A stretch of 64,000 nt of DNA from Gordius sp. MW1 (Eukaryota > Nematomorpha > Gordioida > Gordea > Gordiidae), in the NCBI GenBank assembly GCA_964036665.1, contig OZ038530.1, positions 19,366,001-19,430,000 of the forward strand, written 5' to 3'. Below the pieces are notes generated by a model. The model ran no database searches and was not told where the DNA came from. It saw nothing but the letters and a program-made list of their open reading frames with translations. A program made the position numbers and the translations under genes. Shown one piece after another: positions 62,801 to 64,000 of the stretch (position 1 is its first letter; every line of letters starts with the position of its first letter).

Positions 62801-63496
62801 AATTTTTTGAAATTCTATTCCCACAATGTGACATTCTCGTTCGCGAGTTAAATTGTTTATCTTGGATACAAAATGCAAAAATAATAGGAGAAAGATGTTA
62901 ACTACTTCAAAGTTAGTCATTTTTTTTATTAAAAATTATTTTTAAAGTGTATTATTGATTCATATATTCTATTGATCAAAAAAATATTGTTCCAAAAACC
63001 ATGAAATCAGACAGATAACTATTTTAAAAAAAAATTAAATTGTTTTGACTTTTATCATATTAAATTTAAAGCTATATTCACATACAACATTTTGTAATAC
63101 TCTAAGTACTCCAGAGAAAACAAAAGGTTTATATTATTTAATTAAATCATATTGCTTTAAAAATTTTGTTATTTATACAATTATAAATGTTATGAATCTT
63201 ACCATTTTGGTGTACAGTTCTGGACTTGCATTGAACAAAGGTCTATCTTCAATTTGTAGCAAGTTTGTTTCTATTATGATTCCTGAAAAAGTATGAAGAT
63301 TCAAATGATTTCTATAAAGTCGTATTTATTATAAAAAAAACGTAACAAGTAAATAATTGTAATAAATATTATTTAAACTTAAATATTTTTGGCCTTTTAA
63401 ATTTTAAATACCTTTAGTGGTGCCGAGTAAAATGTGGCCAGTTTGGGTTTTACTTGTATTCCATTTATTCCATGCAATGCATGATATAATCACATT
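38853..63496 (-). CDS. VPS18: Vacuolar protein sorting-associated protein 18 (HOPS/CORVET core), 5' end missing
   Basis: I traced 22 minus-strand exons, all GT-AG with phase kept: 63412-63496, 63203-63282, 62730-62860, 56864-56952, 56209-56307, 54086-54257, 52971-53028, 52009-52179, 50572-50734, 47127-47260, 45994-46059, 45335-45428, 45198-45271, 44395-44688, 43713-43844, 43067-43148, 42689-42816, 42225-42346, 41309-41426, 40278-40448, 39311-39369 and 38853-38916. They encode 861 residues; human VPS18 has 973, so about 110 N-terminal residues are off-window or unseen. In order: beta-propeller part (GHILLGTTKG, VIVTTTNRLYQYI, LGIVLTQFHALAL, FAERAVFRYKV), alpha-solenoid (YLDRENFDLAKKFC, HIPRALVDSWL, LKIEDILPYFPNFDTIDHFK), a short coil, then a RING-H2 zinc finger split over two exons (C-S-Y-C and CSHFFHFDC; CPYCGELMI), ending RYEEEFKSWL. 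VPS18 scaffolds endosome-lysosome tethering. The exon at 45994-46059 has a weak acceptor, and a short segment may be missing between 50572 and 47260. Confidence 0.95.
40764..40894. mobile_element. GGGCGTAGCC-family MITE, VPS18 intron
   Basis: The ends, GGCGTGGCCAACAAG and CTGGCTATGC, surround the typical interior GGCTGCCCCCTCTAATTCC and TTGCCCCCCTCTAATTCC. The outermost bases are eroded and no target duplication is clear. Confidence 0.65.
41130..41235. repeat. Tandem duplication of 53 bp, VPS18 intron
   Basis: The unit beginning CAGTGATATTTTAAAATATA occurs at 41130-41182 and again at 41183-41235 with one mismatch (GCTCG versus GCGCG). The near-identity indicates a recent duplication. Confidence 0.95.
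43304..43450 (+). pseudogene. RTE-type LINE 3' end fragment, VPS18 intron
   Basis: The translation reads TWKGRLDKVMETKK, then MALTRSRWKKLIKTNP and a stop, followed by a GATAAAGAAGAAAAAG tail. This is the very end of the RTE-type ORF2 (downstream of the RGRP-TW motif seen at 9.3 kb) plus its simple-repeat tail. About 65-70% similar in words to the copy at 53125-53300 by eye. It lies antisense to VPS18. Confidence 0.75.
44026..44093. repeat. Short dispersed repeat, also inverted at 57632-57706
   Basis: The words AACGTGGCCTAATGCGCC, GCTCAACCTTA and ACTCTTGGGCGTC match, in reverse complement, a 75-bp patch at 57632-57706. Both lie in VPS18 introns. It has no inverted ends of its own and does not match an RNA gene I can name. 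Confidence 0.7.
44114..44272. mobile_element. GGGCGTAGCC-family MITE, VPS18 intron
   Basis: CATGGGCGTAGATTGG at the left and CTGGCTATGCCCAC at the right, with the GGCAATAATGATTTAAGG interior shared with 49245-49391. The target duplication is not clear. Confidence 0.7.
44775..44965. repeat. Imperfect duplication about 149 bp apart, VPS18 intron
   Basis: ACTCTACAATATCGCGACATAC (core ACAATATCGCGACATACA) occurs near 44,787 and 44,933, followed in both by AAA-rich sequence and TTTCATTAAATGGC/TTTATTGAATGCC words. An old direct duplication within one intron. Confidence 0.7.
47700..48700. repeat. Minisatellite in a VPS18 intron, unit 98-130 bp, seven copies
   Basis: GGCCAATGGTCA starts units at 47,732, 47,830, 47,936, 48,043, 48,173, 48,301 and 48,589. 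Each unit holds ATTGGTCAGCAGCCAG and GTCAAAAAAAACGAAAAAA. Later units gain a block of about 23 bp (AGCAATGGTAGAAACAGGAA type), so the array grew by two unit forms. Between units 6 and 7 a 60-bp segment with TTGCATAGCAATTAAAAGTA is inserted; that segment recurs twice more by 48,825. The frame open across the array (about 141 codons) repeats a short peptide and is a by-product, not a gene. Confidence 0.9.
48846..48980. repeat. Two-copy tandem repeat, unit about 65 bp, VPS18 intron
   Basis: CGAGGGAGATAGAGATGAGG followed by GGTGGGGCACC and ATGCATTAATTTAAAAAA occurs twice in a row. Confidence 0.9.
49245..49391. mobile_element. GGGCGTAGCC-family MITE, VPS18 intron
   Basis: It opens CATGGGCGTAGCCAG and ends TCCTGGCTACGCC, with the AGGGGCAATAATGATTTAG interior. 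The terminal bases on the right are altered and no target duplication remains. Confidence 0.7.
50005..50563. mobile_element. GTTGTAAAAACGGCTG-family hAT-type MITE abutting a VPS18 splice donor
   Basis: The right end reads CCGTTTTTACAAC and the left end is a diverged inverse (GTTTAGAAGCGGCTGAG). Inner arms carry TTTTGTTTGGTCGACC and GTCGACTAAA words. The flanking 8-mers are actgatac (49997-50004) and actcatac (50564-50571), matching at 7 of 8. On the minus strand the latter is GTATGAGT, the exact 5' splice site of the VPS18 exon 50572-50734. Shorter relatives lie at 53521-53716 and 62203-62294. Confidence 0.8.
50802..51521 (-). mobile_element. GC-rich hAT-type MITE, copy 2 (inverted), VPS18 intron
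   Basis: The ends CAGAGGTCAGA and TCTGACTTCTG are flanked by a perfect 8-bp duplication, gtgtggac (50794-50801 and 51522-51529). The body is the reverse complement of 17422-18237 over nearly its full length and is about 100 bp shorter because of an internal deletion. Composition is far richer in G+C than its surroundings. Confidence 0.94.
52536..52665. repeat. GGGTCGGGT-rich repeat fragment, VPS18 intron
   Basis: It opens with GCACGGGTGACCC and contains TTTCGGGTCGGGTCGGGTTC. The opening phrase is the inverse of the end of the patch at 8691-8795. Confidence 0.5.
52700..52905. repeat. Tandem repeat, two units of about 100 bp, VPS18 intron
   Basis: GGGGCAAAAACTT, then AAATAAATGATAAAAGTTTT, GGAATTCGAGGGATT and CCCCGTTACC(C/T)GCCCCT occur in the same order twice, near-identical apart from the poly-G length. 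Confidence 0.93.
53125..53300 (+). pseudogene. RTE-type LINE 3' end fragment, VPS18 intron
   Basis: The translation reads GRPRVTWKGQVDKVM, then MALAR, a stop, RWKKLIKTNPTNVGP and a stop, followed by GATAAAGAAGGAGAAGAGG. This is the 3' terminal part of an RTE-type ORF2 with its short tail. It is antisense to VPS18 and homologous to 43304-43450 and to the end of the copy at 8880-9310. Confidence 0.8.
53521..53716. mobile_element. GTTGTAAAAACGGCTG-family palindromic MITE, VPS18 intron
   Basis: The left arm is GTTGTAAAAACGGCTGAG with TTTTGTTTGGTCGACC; the right arm has GTCGACTAAAACC, CGACCAAACAAAACCCAGCC and TTTAACGAC. No clear target duplication. Confidence 0.8.
53750..54057. mobile_element. 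Palindromic MITE with TAGACTAATAGACTG arms, VPS18 intron
   Basis: The left arm TATGCATAGACTAATAGACT then GCTCAT, with AAAAGTGTT and ATCCATTTTGA further in, is matched in reverse complement by the right arm (ATGAGCAG then TCTATTAGTCTATGATTATA). The arms are about 80 bp around a centre of about 145 bp. Its right end lies 28 nt from the VPS18 exon at 54086. Confidence 0.75.
54364..54524. mobile_element. GGGCGTAGCC-family MITE, VPS18 intron
   Basis: CAGGGGCGTAGCCAGG at the left and CCTGCCTATGCCCCTA at the right, with flanks gttactta and gtaactta matching at 7 of 8. The interior carries CCACCCTCTAAATCC as in 33682-33843. Confidence 0.8.
54709..55994 (+). mobile_element. Mariner transposon, full length, inactivated
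   Basis: This 1,286-bp element sits between TA dinucleotides. Its inverted ends are TTGGGTTGAGGAGAAAGTTC and, at the right, CGAACTTTTTTCTCAACCTAA. The size equals that of classic mariners. The transposase relic starts at ATG 54876: helix-turn-helix region (AAETARDICKVYGEG, TAQKWFAKFKNGDF), then VTGDEKW, HDNARPHVA and YSPDLAPRDYHLF, which supply the mariner D,D34D catalytic residues. All three acidic residues are still visible, but the frame breaks near 55,110, 55,450 and 55,660, and a TAA follows HDNARPHVA. It therefore cannot make transposase. It lies antisense in the VPS18 intron 54258-56208. Confidence 0.95.
57295..57452. mobile_element. GGGCGTAGCC-family MITE, VPS18 intron
   Basis: CATGGGCGTAGCCAGG to GCTACGCTCATG, with flanks gtaattag and gtatttag (7 of 8). 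Same GCAAAA/poly-G subtype as 21034-21174 and 34020-34194. Confidence 0.9.
57816..59827 (-). mobile_element. LINE copy, left arm of a 4.3-kb inverted pair
   Basis: Read on the minus strand, this copy has the reverse-transcriptase catalytic motif FADDICLV (58,495-58,525) and the same flanking words as the right-arm copy (SDGI, SMQKAQSMVDRY). Its 5' side reads KTWFSQQT and AVITAGRNPI-like segments near 59,550-59,760. Stops and frameshifts are frequent and no long frame survives. Unlike the right copy, it keeps both catalytic aspartates of the FADD motif. It lies in the VPS18 intron 56953-62729, in the same orientation as VPS18. Confidence 0.85.
59919..62132 (+). mobile_element. LINE copy, right arm of the inverted pair
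   Basis: On the plus strand the longest frame (61103-61474) carries the reverse-transcriptase motifs VRQGYPLSPLLF and FADGICLVAT. The second catalytic aspartate is replaced (FADG), so this polymerase is dead. Further 5', KTKTWFSQQTLELLRTKNN is the usual linker upstream of the polymerase. Further 3', NGCESWSLKAPNLRKL matches the post-polymerase region. The copy is the reverse complement of 57816-59827, separated by a 91-nt spacer. A poly-C tract (about 61,830-61,849) is private to this copy. Confidence 0.87.
62203..62294. mobile_element. GTTGTAAAAACGGCTG-family MITE, minimal 92-bp palindrome
   Basis: GTTGTAAAAACGGCTGGGTT, then TTGTTTGGTCGACC, are matched at the right by GGTTGTCCAAACAAAACCCA then GCCCTTTTTACAAC. 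The loop is about 20 nt. The words GTCCAC-TCAA occur on both sides (62,191 and 62,300), possibly a longer duplicated target. Confidence 0.88.
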
Positions 63497-64000
63497 CTAT
63501 AAAAGTAAATTAAAATAAAAAACAATAGAAAAATATAGCAGATGTGATACAAGGCGATACAAGCCATTAGTATTGTGGTGTTCCCTTGCTTACTTATTGT
63601 TACTCATCTATTTTTATGGCCCCTTTTACTCACAAGTTAAAAAGGATTTTTATATCGCTGTTACTCTGGTTTGTGCCGAGTAACCATGATGTTTTTTTTG
63701 ATATCACTGGTTAAACTGGCACATAAAAAAACTAATAAAAAGGCTAAATATAATTTAAGAAATTAAATAGTTATCGAGCCATAGTGATATATATCTCTGT
63801 TTTTTTAAAACGGTATTCATTCTCCTTTTTCCTTTTCAAAATTACAAAATCATATTATTTGTTCCAAATTACCAAATTGTTACTATCAAACATTTGATCA
63901 ATAAAGCATAAAAATATATTTAAGAAAAAATTAGACTCAGCCATTAAAAGTATAAGACTCTGTTATAAAGAATTAATAAAACTTTATAGGCAATCAAAAT
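63497..64000. other. VPS18 intron or upstream sequence to the window edge
   Basis: The 5' exons of VPS18 (about 110 residues, start of the beta-propeller) should lie in this direction. I could not recognise one in these 500 bases on the minus strand. Confidence 0.5.

Overview
This window looks like nuclear DNA of an animal. It is very AT-rich, its genes are split by GT-AG introns, and it carries animal-type transposons (RTE-like LINEs, mariner, hAT and their short derivatives, a Ty3/gypsy relic). I cannot fix the phylum from sequence alone. No operon, CRISPR array or bacterial feature is supported. The protein-coding content is small, all on the minus strand, and mostly in exons too short to stand out as open frames; I assembled the genes by reading splice sites and checking that reading phase carries across every junction.

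Layout. 1-9.7 kb: gene-poor, with a complete 2.3-kb hAT element (5145-7430) bounded by a perfect 8-bp target duplication and a decayed RTE-type LINE 3' end (8880-9310). 9740-10967: a complete seven-exon proteasome alpha-6 gene (PSMA6, 246 aa). 13.2-15.4 kb: a repeat-filled block with pogo/Tigger-like ends. 15.9-18.4 kb: a dead Ty3/gypsy element with two separate hAT-type short elements inserted into it. 22.8-27.8 kb: a three-exon gene whose N terminus resembles the TP53INP/DOR autophagy family. 28-34 kb: mostly noncoding, with G-rich tracts and short elements. 35.1-38.2 kb: two tandem paralogous small membrane-protein genes that resemble FUN14-domain (FUNDC) proteins. 38.85 kb to the right edge: VPS18, at least 22 exons over more than 24.6 kb, lacking only its 5' end, which lies beyond the window or was not found.

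The VPS18 introns are a transposon trap. They hold an antisense mariner, a 4.3-kb inverted pair of LINE copies, two GC-rich or palindromic hAT-type families, a minisatellite of about 1 kb, several copies of a GGGCGTAGCC-ended MITE family and two RTE 3' fragments. One MITE was inserted exactly at a splice donor, so its target duplication copies the donor itself.

Four of the five genes relate to protein turnover or autophagy and lysosome traffic by family (proteasome, TP53INP-like, FUNDC-like, VPS18), but nothing shows they are co-regulated. I found no convincing new enzymatic system; the notable items are transposon structures and the tandem FUNDC-like pair.
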